DNA of 18,751 bases from SIG575 sp045595725 (GTDB taxonomy: Bacteria > Bacillota > Clostridia > Oscillospirales > Acutalibacteraceae): assembly GCA_045595725.1 (NCBI GenBank), contig JAZOAY010000035.1, positions 1 to 18,751 on the forward strand. Reading direction: 5' to 3'. The notes beneath the pieces were generated by a model, which was given only the letters and a program-made list of their open reading frames with translations, was not told where the DNA came from and ran no database searches. Made by a program: the position numbers and the translations under genes. This document shows positions 1-8,437 of the stretch, piece by piece. Within the stretch, counting starts at the first letter, position 1, and every line of letters starts with the position of its first letter.

Positions 1-156
1 GAAAACAAACTCATTCATATCGGTAAACCTATCGAAATGGATGATGAACTTTTCAGAGAACAGCTCAAACGTCTTGACAAGGCTTCAAAAGACGAAAAGT
101 CAGATATCAAATCCATTGTTGAAGAAATTGTTCCCACTTACAAAAGAAAAAAATAA
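1..156 (+). CDS. C-terminal end of a probable CapD/FlaA1-type polysaccharide biosynthesis protein (partial)
   Basis: Only the last 51 codons are in the window, so the start lies upstream. The visible peptide begins ENKLIHIGKPIEMDDELF and ends IVEEIVPTYKRKK before TAA. That pattern (an I-x-KP-I-E-M-D segment, a short helical stretch, then IVPTY at the very end) is what I know from the C-terminus of membrane-linked nucleoside-diphosphate-sugar dehydratases/epimerases of the CapD/FlaA1 family, which make modified sugars for capsule or cell-wall glycans. The family call rests on this tail alone; no Rossmann or catalytic motif is visible. A hairpin terminator follows 14 bases after the stop, so this is the last gene of its unit. 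Confidence 0.6.
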   Translation, partial: ENKLIHIGKPIEMDDELFREQLKRLDKASKDEKSDIKSIVEEIVPTYKRKK

Positions 157-170
157 ATAAATAAATAAAA

Positions 171-210
171 CAAAACCTATTCCGACAAGAATAGGTTTTG
201 TTAATTTTTT
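171..210 (+). terminator. Rho-independent terminator after the partial first gene
   Basis: An 11-bp perfect stem (CAAAACCTATT, 171-181, with AATAGGTTTTG, 190-200) closes an 8-base loop and is followed by TTAATTTTTT. It sits just past the stop codon at 156, after a short run of TAAA repeats. Confidence 0.85.
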
Positions 211-248
211 GTTCATAAATTTACATGCAAATAGTCATAAATCGGGAA

Positions 249-254
249 TATAAT
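249..254 (+). promoter_or_regulatory. Possible -10 box for the MMPL transporter gene
   Basis: A perfect TATAAT lies 34 bases before the ATG at 289, downstream of the previous terminator. No good -35 box is seen at 17 bases (TGCAAA at 226-231 is the best match), so this is a plausible but unproven promoter. Confidence 0.35.
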
Positions 255-288
255 CTTAAATTGAGAAAATAATCAGGAGAAATTTGTC

Positions 289-3200
289 ATGCTTAAGAAA
301 ATTTCAGGTTTTATTGTAAATAAAAGATACATTGTTTTGGGATTAATGCTGGCACTTTGTATTGTGTCCGCTATGCTTATTCCGAAAGTAAATATCAATA
401 TGGACATGACTAAATATCTGCCCGAAGATTCTTCAATGAGTATTGGTATGGGTATTCTTGCAGAAGAATTTCCCAATATGGAAACTCCGAAAACTGTCCG
501 TGTTATGCTTAAAAATCTGACCGAGGTTGAGAAAACAAACTTTAAAATTGACCTTGAAGCAATTGAAAACGTTGACAGCGTTACATATAATCCTGATACA
601 AACAATAAAGATGGTTATACGCTTTATACAGTAAATACTTCCTGCGATTACGGCACACAGGAAATGATGACGCTCAAGGATACAATCACACGTGAATTTT
701 CAGATTATGGGGTGGTTTGTAAAGACGATAACACAACAGGTGCAGACCTGCCTTTGTGGGTTATTGTTGTTGCGTTTTCACTTCTTATGGTTGTGCTCAT
801 TGTGATGTGTGCATCATGGTTTGAACCTGTACTTTTCCTTGCAACAATCGGAGTTGCAATAGGTTTCAATATGGGTACAAACGTAATTTTTCCTCACGTA
901 TCTCAGATGACTTTTTCCATTGCCGCAATTTTGCAGGTGGTTCTTTCAATGGACTACTCAATTATCCTTATGAACCGTTACCGCCAGGAAAAAGCAAAAA
1001 CAGCTGATAAATATGAAGCGATGAAAGAGGCTTTGCTAAATTCATTTTCATCTGTTACTTCAAGCGGAATGACTACGGTTATCGGTCTTCTCATGCTTGT
1101 TTTCATGAGTTTTACAATCGGTATGGACTTAGGTCTTGTTCTGGCAAAAGGCGTAATTTTCAGTATGCTTTGCGTGTTTACGGTTCTTCCTGTCCTTATT
1201 CTCGTTTTTGATAAGGTTCTTGAAAAATCTTCAAAGAAAGAGCTTCATATTCCTTTCGGCAAAGTAGCAAAGGCACAGTACAAAGGCAGAAAAATTATTG
1301 CAGTTGTTTTCGTTCTTCTTTTCGTGGGAACATATTTCCTGCAGAATATTACGGAAATTACTTACACAATTCAGTCGGAAGACGAAATTGCAGAAGTTTT
1401 TCCAACGGCAAATCCTGTTGTGATGGTTTATGAAAACAAGGATGAAGAAAAACTTGCTCCCATTGCATACAAGTTTGAAAAACATGAAAAAGTCAACAGT
1501 ATTCTCGGTTACTCAACAACTCTGGGAAGAAGTTGCACTGCAAACCAAATGGTGTCTACAATTGAATCCCTCGGTGCGGATATGGGGATTGATGCATCAG
1601 TTCTTTCTGTTCTGTATTATGACAAATTTGCAGGAGACAGCGTAAAAGAACTGACCCTTGGTGAAGTTCTCAACTTCATTTCAGAAAAAGTAGTTCCAAA
1701 TAAAATGTTCGCATCTTACATTGATGATACAATGAAAGAAAACATGGGACTTATTGAAAAATTTGCAGACAAAGATGCTCTTACAAAGAAAATGTCAGCA
1801 AAGGAAATTGCAGACCTTTTCTCAATGGGCGAAGACGAAATAAAACAGGTTTTCACACTTTACTTTGCAGAAAAAAGTTCTGTTTCTTCAGGTGAGATGA
1901 CAATGGAACAGTTCGGCAAATTTGTTCTCAATGATGTTGCGACAAATGAGATGTATTCTTCATTCTTTGACAAAGAAACTACGGAAAAACTCTCTTTGCT
2001 TGAAACTTTCTGCAATAAAAATGCAGTAACGAAACCTCTCTCTGCAGGAGAACTTGCAAAGGCAATGGGTATTGAAGAAAACCTTGCAAAAATGCTTTAT
2101 GCATATTACTTTGCAAATGACAAATCTTATACACCCTCTGAAATTACTTTCACAAACCTAGTGAAATTTATGGAAAGTGATATTCTCTCAAATCCTATGT
2201 TCTCATCATATTTTGATGAAGAAACTGCATCTCAGTTTGGTATTCTCACTCAGTTTGCAGATAAAAAGGGTGTTCAGACTCAGCACACAGCAGAAGAATT
2301 GTCTGCGATGCTGGGGGTTGAAGAAAGTCTTATCAAGGGAGTATTCACTCTCCGTTTCGGTATTGCAAACGGTAAAACCATGTCAATGGAAGAACTTGTT
2401 GATTTTATTCTTTCTGATGTTGCAGGAAGTCCTCTTTTCGCTTCACAGATTGACGGACAAATGCTGTCACTTCTTCAGATGATGGACAGAATTATTGATG
2501 CAGTTGTATCCGGTGAAAAACTTTCATATAAGGATGTTTCTTCACTTTTGGGTATCGAAAAAGACCTTGCAAAAATTCTCTTCTCGGTCTATGATTTCAG
2601 TAAAAATGGTGTGAATAAAAAACTCTCGCTTCATGAGGTTCTCACATTCCTTGGCAAGAACAAAGAAATGTTCAAAGATGCTATGGATAAAAGTCAGCTT
2701 GAACTTGTGACAATGGGCAGTACTCTTGTTGACGGAGTTGTGAAAGGCGAAAAATACACAGCTGAAAAACTGTCACAGCTTCTCGGAATGGACAAGTCTC
2801 AATTAAGACAGCTTTTCATGCTTTATAGGTCAACCTACGGTGACACAAGTTCATGGAAAGCTTCAATAAAGGAATTTGTTGATTTCATTGAAAATGATAT
2901 TCTCACAAATCCGGATTTTTCATGTTTTATTGACGGAGAAATGACCTCATATATTTCAACTGCAAAGACAGTAATTGACGGTGTGGTTTCGGAAGAAAAA
3001 TTCACATCAGTTGAATTAGCAGATATGATGGCAGGTTTTTCAGAACAACTTGACGAAAACACAATGTCACTTATGTATCTCTACTATTCAGCGGTAAACT
3101 TTGCTGACAAAAACTGGGAAATGACAATTGCAGAACTCTTTGATCATCTTTACAACAACATGCTTGATGATGAGCGTTTCTCGGCAATTATAGATGATGC

Positions 3201-3936
3201 CACAAAAAAGCAGATACGCGGTGCAAAAGGTCAGCTTGAAGACGGACTTTCTCAGATGAAAGGCAAAAATCATTCTCTGATGATGATTGACACCACACTT
3301 CCCGTTGAAGCAGAGGAAACAACTGAGTTTATATCAGCATTTATTGAAGAATGTGATAAGAAGCTTGAGGGTAACTATTACCTTATCGGTAATTCTCCTA
3401 TGAGTTATGAAATGTCACAGTCTTTTGACAAAGAAATGCTTCTTATCACATTACTTACGGCAGTTGCAATTTTCCTTGTTGTGGCAATAACTTTCAGAAG
3501 TATTACAATTCCTCTTATTCTTGTTCTTCTTGTTCAGGCGGGTGTTTATATTACAGTTGCCGTAACAGGCTTAAGAGGGTTAAGCATTTATTATCTTGCA
3601 CTTCTCATTGTTCAGTGTATTCTTATGGGTGCTACAATTGACTATGGAATTCTGTTTACAAATTATTATCGTGAAAGCAGAAAGACAATGGATATCAGAC
3701 AGTCGATTGTTGCAGCTTACGAAGGTTCAACCCATACTATTTTCACATCAGGACTTATTATGATTTTTGTAACGGGTGTTCTGGGATTTGCTCCCATTGA
3801 CCCCACAATTTCACAGATTTGTCTGACCGTTTCAATCGGTGCACTTTCTGCATGTGTGCTTATACTGTTCGTTCTCCCCGGTGTTGTTGCAGCATTTGAT
3901 AAGCTGACATCAAAAGATAAAAAGAAGAAAAAGTAA
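289..3936 (+). CDS. MMPL/RND-superfamily membrane transporter with a repeat-expanded extracytoplasmic loop
   Basis: This 1215-residue protein has the two-half layout of RND/MMPL permeases. The first half has TM1 at about 14-31, a first outer loop of about 120 residues, a TM bundle at about 154-310 and a TM at about 335-351. The second outer loop is very long (about 352-1048), and a second TM bundle follows at about 1050-1203. Inner features typical of the family are the SMDYSIILMNRYRQE segment (220-234) and its counterpart GATIDYGILFTNYYRES (1114-1130). Both place an Asp-Tyr in a membrane helix, which fits proton coupling. The protein ends in a lysine-rich cytoplasmic tail. Start ATG 289 has AGGAGA at 275-280, 8 bases upstream. 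Family members move lipids, drugs or other hydrophobic molecules outward; the substrate here cannot be read from sequence. The gene stands alone between two terminators. The second loop contains about seven tandem helical repeats, listed separately. Confidence 0.85.
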   Translation: MLKKISGFIVNKRYIVLGLMLALCIVSAMLIPKVNINMDMTKYLPEDSSMSIGMGILAEEFPNMETPKTVRVMLKNLTEVEKTNFKIDLEAIENVDSVTYNPDTNNKDGYTLYTVNTSCDYGTQEMMTLKDTITREFSDYGVVCKDDNTTGADLPLWVIVVAFSLLMVVLIVMCASWFEPVLFLATIGVAIGFNMGTNVIFPHVSQMTFSIAAILQVVLSMDYSIILMNRYRQEKAKTADKYEAMKEALLNSFSSVTSSGMTTVIGLLMLVFMSFTIGMDLGLVLAKGVIFSMLCVFTVLPVLILVFDKVLEKSSKKELHIPFGKVAKAQYKGRKIIAVVFVLLFVGTYFLQNITEITYTIQSEDEIAEVFPTANPVVMVYENKDEEKLAPIAYKFEKHEKVNSILGYSTTLGRSCTANQMVSTIESLGADMGIDASVLSVLYYDKFAGDSVKELTLGEVLNFISEKVVPNKMFASYIDDTMKENMGLIEKFADKDALTKKMSAKEIADLFSMGEDEIKQVFTLYFAEKSSVSSGEMTMEQFGKFVLNDVATNEMYSSFFDKETTEKLSLLETFCNKNAVTKPLSAGELAKAMGIEENLAKMLYAYYFANDKSYTPSEITFTNLVKFMESDILSNPMFSSYFDEETASQFGILTQFADKKGVQTQHTAEELSAMLGVEESLIKGVFTLRFGIANGKTMSMEELVDFILSDVAGSPLFASQIDGQMLSLLQMMDRIIDAVVSGEKLSYKDVSSLLGIEKDLAKILFSVYDFSKNGVNKKLSLHEVLTFLGKNKEMFKDAMDKSQLELVTMGSTLVDGVVKGEKYTAEKLSQLLGMDKSQLRQLFMLYRSTYGDTSSWKASIKEFVDFIENDILTNPDFSCFIDGEMTSYISTAKTVIDGVVSEEKFTSVELADMMAGFSEQLDENTMSLMYLYYSAVNFADKNWEMTIAELFDHLYNNMLDDERFSAIIDDATKKQIRGAKGQLEDGLSQMKGKNHSLMMIDTTLPVEAEETTEFISAFIEECDKKLEGNYYLIGNSPMSYEMSQSFDKEMLLITLLTAVAIFLVVAITFRSITIPLILVLLVQAGVYITVAVTGLRGLSIYYLALLIVQCILMGATIDYGILFTNYYRESRKTMDIRQSIVAAYEGSTHTIFTSGLIMIFVTGVLGFAPIDPTISQICLTVSIGALSACVLILFVLPGVVAAFDKLTSKDKKKKK
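1591..3198 (+). repeat. About seven tandem ~80-residue helical repeats within the MMPL protein
   Basis: Residues about 435-970 of the transporter repeat with a 78-82 residue period. Each full unit has an ELA-x3-G-x2-E-like helix, an LF-x-LY-like helix, a variable linker, an MT-x2-E-like helix and a closing F-x3-DI-x-NP-x-FSS-x-D-like segment. Unit anchors begin near residues 503, 585, 667, 746, 824 and 906. A partial first unit precedes them, ending in PNKMFASYID (470-479). The closing segments at 545-561, 627-643, 706-722, 866-882 and 953-969 are recognisably alike; the one at 787-800 has diverged. The repeats are clear at protein level. DNA identity between units looks low, so the duplications are probably old. 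Confidence 0.8.
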
Positions 3937-3940
3937 AATA

Positions 3941-3991
3941 AAAGCAGTAGAGATTTTTTACCTGTATTCATAGAATCCCTACTGCTTTTTT
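3941..3991 (+). terminator. Rho-independent terminator after the MMPL transporter gene
   Basis: Ten-base arms AAAGCAGTAG (3941-3950) and CTACTGCTTT (3979-3988) pair perfectly, followed by a run of T. The loop is long (28 bases), but a short inner GATT/AATC pairing can extend the stem. It starts 5 bases after the TAA. Confidence 0.75.
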
Positions 3992-4066
3992 ATATTAATT
4001 TACGTATACTGTGAAGTAGCTTGAATAACATTTTCATAGAGTTTATAAACCAGTAGTTTTTCTGTA

Positions 4067-4103
4067 TTGACTTGTTGCAAATAAATAAAAAATATGTTAA
4101 CAT
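4067..4103 (+). promoter_or_regulatory. Possible promoter for the lipase-like surface protein
   Basis: TTGACT (4067-4072) and TTGCAA (4075-4080) are overlapping -35 candidates. TTGCAA is 17 bases before TAACAT (4098-4103), giving a leader of about 95 bases before the ATG at 4204. The rest of 3992-4188 is AT-rich and shows no gene. Confidence 0.35.
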
Positions 4104-4188
4104 TAGTGAAAGTATTAATTTTTTATCGGGGGTGCTATGTCGTTAGTGTGATCTGTAGTCATGTTGAATTTCTATGTTAGTTATTATT

Positions 4189-4194
4189 AAGGAG
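4189..4194 (+). promoter_or_regulatory. Ribosome binding site that fixes the start at 4204
   Basis: AAGGAG lies 9 bases before ATG 4204. The upstream in-frame ATG at 4174 has no Shine-Dalgarno match and would put ten residues ahead of a classic signal peptide, so 4204 is the likely start. Confidence 0.8.
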
Positions 4195-4203
4195 TTGAAA
4201 AAA

Positions 4204-7200
4204 ATGAAAAGAAATATTATTAAAATTGTTAGCGTGATATTAACGGTAACAATAATGTTGTCGATGTTTACAGTTTTAGCTTTTGCTGCACAGGAAGTTA
4301 ATCTTGTTGACTCAAAAAAAGTATTATTGATTCAAAATGATTTGCCATGGCATTTTTCTTCCAATACAAAAGTTTTGACTAAATTAAATGCAAATTATAG
4401 TGTAACTAGTACAGGCGAATTCACAGCAGAAATGCTATCAAATTATGGTGTAGTTATTTTAGCCAACGATCAGACAACAGCTACATATGCTGATTATAAA
4501 AAATTTAAATCTGAGTTGGAGTTGTTTGCTCAAAACGGTGGAACAGTTGTTTATGGAGCTTGCGATGAAGGTTCAGGTCATGGTGGTTCACTGTCTCCGG
4601 AACTTCCTGGTGGGGTAATAAAATATTTAGGTTATTCAAATTACAATTACATACAAGATAAAAATCATCCCATTGTAACTGGTGTTTTGACGGACGGAAA
4701 AGCGATAACCGATGCTGATTTATATAGTAATTACTGCTCACATACATGCTTTAAAGAAAATACTCTTCCTGTCGGAACAAATGTAATTTTGCGTTCGTCT
4801 GCAGATAATGCACCAACTCTTATTGAGTATCCGTACGGAGAAGGCTTGATAATTGCCAGTGGCTTGACATGGGAATGGGGATATGATAGTAGCAAACCCG
4901 GTGAATATTCCAAAAAGGCTATGGATGACTATTTTGCGTACGCTATTCAATATTATAATTCGATTATAGAGTTTACTGTTGATAATGTAGGAATTAATGC
5001 AGGCTTTAAATATAATGATACCTTTTTCAATACAACATCGTATATTTATAATCATGAATTATCAAAGGCTTCATTAGGCTTGGCAATCTCTGCCATGGTG
5101 AATGATGGTGGTGATTACAAAAATAAAAGGCCGGTTGCCGCTGAAAAACTTTTTGAAGATTTAGGATTTGATGAGTACAGTCCATACGGATACAACAGAG
5201 TTCCAACTCAGAATTCAATTGCATGTGTTTTTGCATATAAAAACATTGATGCTACAAAATCATCGGTTATAGCAATTGCTATTCGCGGAGCTGGATACGA
5301 AGGTGAATGGAGCGGAAATTTCAATATCGGAAATGATACTACTCATGAGGGTTTCAACATAGCAAAAAGAACAGTTTTGGAAGAATTGTCAAAGTTTGTT
5401 GAATCAAAAGGGGATGGTATTTCTTATAAAGATAACATTAAATTCTGGGTTACCGGATATTCTAGATCTGCCGCTACAGCAAATCTGGTTAGTGCAACAT
5501 TGAATAATGCTTCGCGCAATGAAGGTATTATTGATGATGGGCAAAAGTGTTATAAATTGGATGGATGTAGCTACGAAGCTAAAGATATTTTCACATACAC
5601 TTTTGAAACACCGAGAAATACTCGCGATGTTAATGCTAAAGCGGATGTATATCAGAATATTTTCAATATTGTTAATAGAATAGATATAGTACCTCGAGTA
5701 GCTCCTTCGGCATGGAAATATGTAAGATACGGAAAAGATTGTTACTTGCCATCAAATGAGTCTCTTGATACCGATTTATATAACGAACTGTACAATCGTA
5801 TGACGAACGCATATTATGAAATTACTAAAAGTCATAAAACCTACACGGGAGATTGCAGTTTTTATGAATTCAAAATTAAACCTTCAATTCCAGGCGTACT
5901 GCTTCCTCCGTTAGGTGGTCCGGCGTTAAAAGTTGAAATAAGGGAGAATAAATCTATAAACCAGGGTGTTTATTTAGACAATATAGTTAATTATCTTGCC
6001 AAAACAATTCTTCTCTCACCGGCAAAATATCTTAGGGACTATCAAGCGACAGTTACCAAATTGGTTTATACTATTAAGGGAAACCCTGAACTGGATAAAG
6101 CTATTGAGAGTGAATTGTTCTCTCAATACATTATGGATCATATTGGTCTTGATGTTCTAAGTTTGGAGGCTGTAGAAAAAGTATTAACGGAAGCTTTGGT
6201 TTTTGTAGGTAAAGATGCTGGCTTAACTTATAAGGATGCAAGGGAAACTGTTGATAATTTAGAGTGGTTGTTGGCTGCAACATTGTCACATCCAAATTAT
6301 TTACTTACAATATTTAAAAATTTAGGAGATCTTTTTGTTTCTCATGAACCAGAAACTACATTAGCGTGGATGTTGGCTGTTGACGGTGATTATAAAGATG
6401 GCGGTAAAGCTTTATCCGAGATACTTACAGGTGGCGAAACATATAGGATTGCGATGATTAATTGTCCTGTTGATATAGAAGTGTATGACGCTGAGGGTAT
6501 ATTGAGAGGTGCAATAATCAATGATGAGGTTCAGTTTATAGAAAATGGCATTAGTGTTTATATTGACGAAAATGGTCAGAAATGTTTTTATATGCCAAAT
6601 AAAAATGAATACAGACTTCAAATAACCGGAACTGATAATGGCAAAATGTCCTGCTCTTTTGTTGACTACAATTTTGATACGTGTGAAAAAGTTACAGGCT
6701 CTAATTATTATGACATTCCCGTTTCCGATGGTTCGGAATTTGTTGCTTATCTTGATGAAAAGAGTTCTGATGGAATTGTTGACGATGTTATCATGGTGAA
6801 TAATGAAACAGGAGATGTTATATCAAAATCAGAAGTGGTAGATTTCGGTGAGACGGAAATATACACGATTTCTACATCAACAAATAGTTCTACTGCAACT
6901 GTTTTTGGCGGTGGAAAATATTACAAGGGTGAACATGCACAGGTATCTGCACTACCAACAGAGAATGATGTATTTATCGGTTGGTATAAGAATGATGAAC
7001 TTATAACTGAAGACATTACTTATAAATTTAGAGTTGAAAAGGATTGCTTATTGGAGGCCAGATTTATTTCACTTTCTCTCGAAGATTTATCTCTGATATA
7101 TAGAGATGTTATTAAGTTGCCGTCAAATACTGATCTTGAGGGAGGAGCATATACAATAACTTATGAATCGTCAGATCCATCTATTGTGATGGTTGATGGA

Positions 7201-7362
7201 GATGGCACTGTTTATGCGATTGGCACCGGTAATGCAACGATTACATGTACAATAACAGATGAGAGCGGTAATACTATAAGCGATAGTTGTGATGTTGAAG
7301 TGAGTTACACATGGTGGCAGTGGCTTATTATTATTTTACTATTTGGCTGGATTTGGTATTAA
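4204..7362 (+). CDS. Secreted or surface multidomain lipase-3-like protein with an aromatic hydrophobic C-terminal tail
   Basis: The protein has 1052 residues. Residues 1-29 form a signal peptide (MKRN, hydrophobic core, AFA before AQE). Residues about 38-255 resemble a class-I glutamine-amidotransferase-like (ThuA-like) fold: KKVLLIQND, GVVILAND, GGTVVYG, then a G-E-G-L-I-I-A-S-G strand. The usual Cys nucleophile is not evident (C120 in GACDEG is the nearest candidate). Residues about 265-720 look like a class-3 lipase-type hydrolase: AIAIRGAG strand (356-364), GYSRS nucleophile elbow (418-422, Ser420), FETPRNTRD (467-475) and NRIDIVPRVAP (491-501, Asp494). His714 in SHEPET is a tentative third triad member. 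A beta-rich domain follows (about 745-850), then an InlB-B-like repeat with GGGKYYKGE and GWYKNDE (about 885-954) and a Big2-like domain (about 980-1033). The last 19 residues are SYTWWQWLIIILLFGWIWY. Leucine is mainly TTA/TTG here, against CTT in neighbours, suggesting separate origin. The substrate is unknown. Confidence 0.7.
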   Translation: MKRNIIKIVSVILTVTIMLSMFTVLAFAAQEVNLVDSKKVLLIQNDLPWHFSSNTKVLTKLNANYSVTSTGEFTAEMLSNYGVVILANDQTTATYADYKKFKSELELFAQNGGTVVYGACDEGSGHGGSLSPELPGGVIKYLGYSNYNYIQDKNHPIVTGVLTDGKAITDADLYSNYCSHTCFKENTLPVGTNVILRSSADNAPTLIEYPYGEGLIIASGLTWEWGYDSSKPGEYSKKAMDDYFAYAIQYYNSIIEFTVDNVGINAGFKYNDTFFNTTSYIYNHELSKASLGLAISAMVNDGGDYKNKRPVAAEKLFEDLGFDEYSPYGYNRVPTQNSIACVFAYKNIDATKSSVIAIAIRGAGYEGEWSGNFNIGNDTTHEGFNIAKRTVLEELSKFVESKGDGISYKDNIKFWVTGYSRSAATANLVSATLNNASRNEGIIDDGQKCYKLDGCSYEAKDIFTYTFETPRNTRDVNAKADVYQNIFNIVNRIDIVPRVAPSAWKYVRYGKDCYLPSNESLDTDLYNELYNRMTNAYYEITKSHKTYTGDCSFYEFKIKPSIPGVLLPPLGGPALKVEIRENKSINQGVYLDNIVNYLAKTILLSPAKYLRDYQATVTKLVYTIKGNPELDKAIESELFSQYIMDHIGLDVLSLEAVEKVLTEALVFVGKDAGLTYKDARETVDNLEWLLAATLSHPNYLLTIFKNLGDLFVSHEPETTLAWMLAVDGDYKDGGKALSEILTGGETYRIAMINCPVDIEVYDAEGILRGAIINDEVQFIENGISVYIDENGQKCFYMPNKNEYRLQITGTDNGKMSCSFVDYNFDTCEKVTGSNYYDIPVSDGSEFVAYLDEKSSDGIVDDVIMVNNETGDVISKSEVVDFGETEIYTISTSTNSSTATVFGGGKYYKGEHAQVSALPTENDVFIGWYKNDELITEDITYKFRVEKDCLLEARFISLSLEDLSLIYRDVIKLPSNTDLEGGAYTITYESSDPSIVMVDGDGTVYAIGTGNATITCTITDESGNTISDSCDVEVSYTWWQWLIIILLFGWIWY

Positions 7363-7497
7363 AATATAGCGTAGTATATATTTATTTAAATCTTGAGTTT
7401 TATTAACTAAATATGTGCGGGTGCTGCTACTCTGATAAGCAAAAACAAACTAACCATGTGAATTATTTATGAGCAAGAAAACATAATTAAGCTAAGA

Positions 7498-7527
7498 GAA
7501 CCGTAACTTGATATCAGGTTGCGGTTC
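7498..7527. terminator. Hairpin between convergent genes, likely a two-way terminator
   Basis: A 13-bp stem with a few G-U pairs and an ATAT loop spans 7498-7527; its centre TGATATCA is a perfect palindrome. It lies between the lipase-like gene (plus) and the ABC importer operon (minus). The T-rich flanks are imperfect on both sides (CTTTCATTGTTT on plus; TCTTAGCTTAATT on minus). The rest of 7363-7585 is AT-rich with no gene seen. Confidence 0.6.
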
Positions 7528-7585
7528 CTTTCATTGTTTGAGTATATATTTTTAATTCATAAAACGTAATATTTATCAATTTGTT

Positions 7586-8437
7586 TTATCCCTTAACCGA
7601 ACCGCCTGTTACTCCGCCTACATAGAATTTTTGTGTTGAAATGAACAGTATTGCAATCGGTATTGAAACAATAACTGCACCTGCGGCAAACTGAGTATAA
7701 TAATTGTGGATAAATTCTTTTTCAAGCATTTTGAAAAGTCCCAATGCAACGGTGTAGTTTTCGTAGTTGTCACCCATGATAACCGATGCGAAAATATAGT
7801 CAATCCAGGGTGCGGTGAATGAAGTGAGCAGAGTATAAATAATAATAGGTTTTGACATTGGCAGTGTAATTTTCCAGAAAATTCTCCCCCTTGTTGCACC
7901 GTCAAGCATTGCTGCTTCATCAAGTGCCCTCGGTACTGTGTCAAAAAAACCTTTCGCTACATAAAATCCAAGTCCCGTACCTGCTGAGTAAACTAAAATG
8001 AGAGCGAGTAATGACTGCTCAATTCCGAATGCTTTGAGAACATAATAAACTGCAATCATAGACATAAATCCCGGGAACATGCCTAAGATAAGGGCAATGT
8101 TCATCAGGGGTTTTCTCATTTTAAAACGCAGTCTCGACATGGTATAGGAAACGGAAAGAACAAAAAATGTGGAGATTATACACGTTACCACGGACACAAA
8201 AAGTGTGTTGAGAAACCATCTTGAAAATTCAAAAGTTGTATTATCGGTCAATAAACTAATATAGTTCTGAAAAGTGTAACCTTTTGGGAGAAAATATGGG
8301 GTGAATGAACCTGTTTCTTCTCTGAAAGAGGTGAGTATAACCCATAAAATGGGAAGCACCCATACAAGTGCAAGAACTGAGAGAAAAACGTATACAAAAA
8401 CATTTGTGATTTTCCTTTGAGTGGACATTTTTCTCAT
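7586..8437 (-). CDS. malG: MalG-type sugar ABC transporter permease
   Basis: This 283-residue inner-membrane permease belongs to a maltose/maltodextrin-type importer. It pairs with the MalF-like protein to form the channel, driven by the ATPase encoded upstream. TM segments are visible at about 11-36, 76-100, 111-134, 141-162, 196-220 and 249-267. The EAA coupling loop that docks on the ATPase is DEAAMLDGATRGRIFWKITL (173-192). PWIDYIFASVIMGDNYENYT (210-229) and the end GGVTGGSVKG are typical of Firmicute MalG proteins. ATG 8437 overlaps the malF stop by 4 bases (ATGA), so the two are translationally coupled; AGGAGG lies at 8445-8450. It is the last gene of the operon. Length is normal for the family. 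The exact sugar is inferred from family resemblance. Confidence 0.85.
   Translation of the reverse strand: MRKMSTQRKITNVFVYVFLSVLALVWVLPILWVILTSFREETGSFTPYFLPKGYTFQNYISLLTDNTTFEFSRWFLNTLFVSVVTCIISTFFVLSVSYTMSRLRFKMRKPLMNIALILGMFPGFMSMIAVYYVLKAFGIEQSLLALILVYSAGTGLGFYVAKGFFDTVPRALDEAAMLDGATRGRIFWKITLPMSKPIIIYTLLTSFTAPWIDYIFASVIMGDNYENYTVALGLFKMLEKEFIHNYYTQFAAGAVIVSIPIAILFISTQKFYVGGVTGGSVKG

Noticed and set aside
2614..2650. EF-hand calcium site in the MMPL repeats (DFSKNGVNKKLSLHE)
   Set aside because: The acidic positions of a true EF-hand loop are missing and are not conserved in the other repeat copies.
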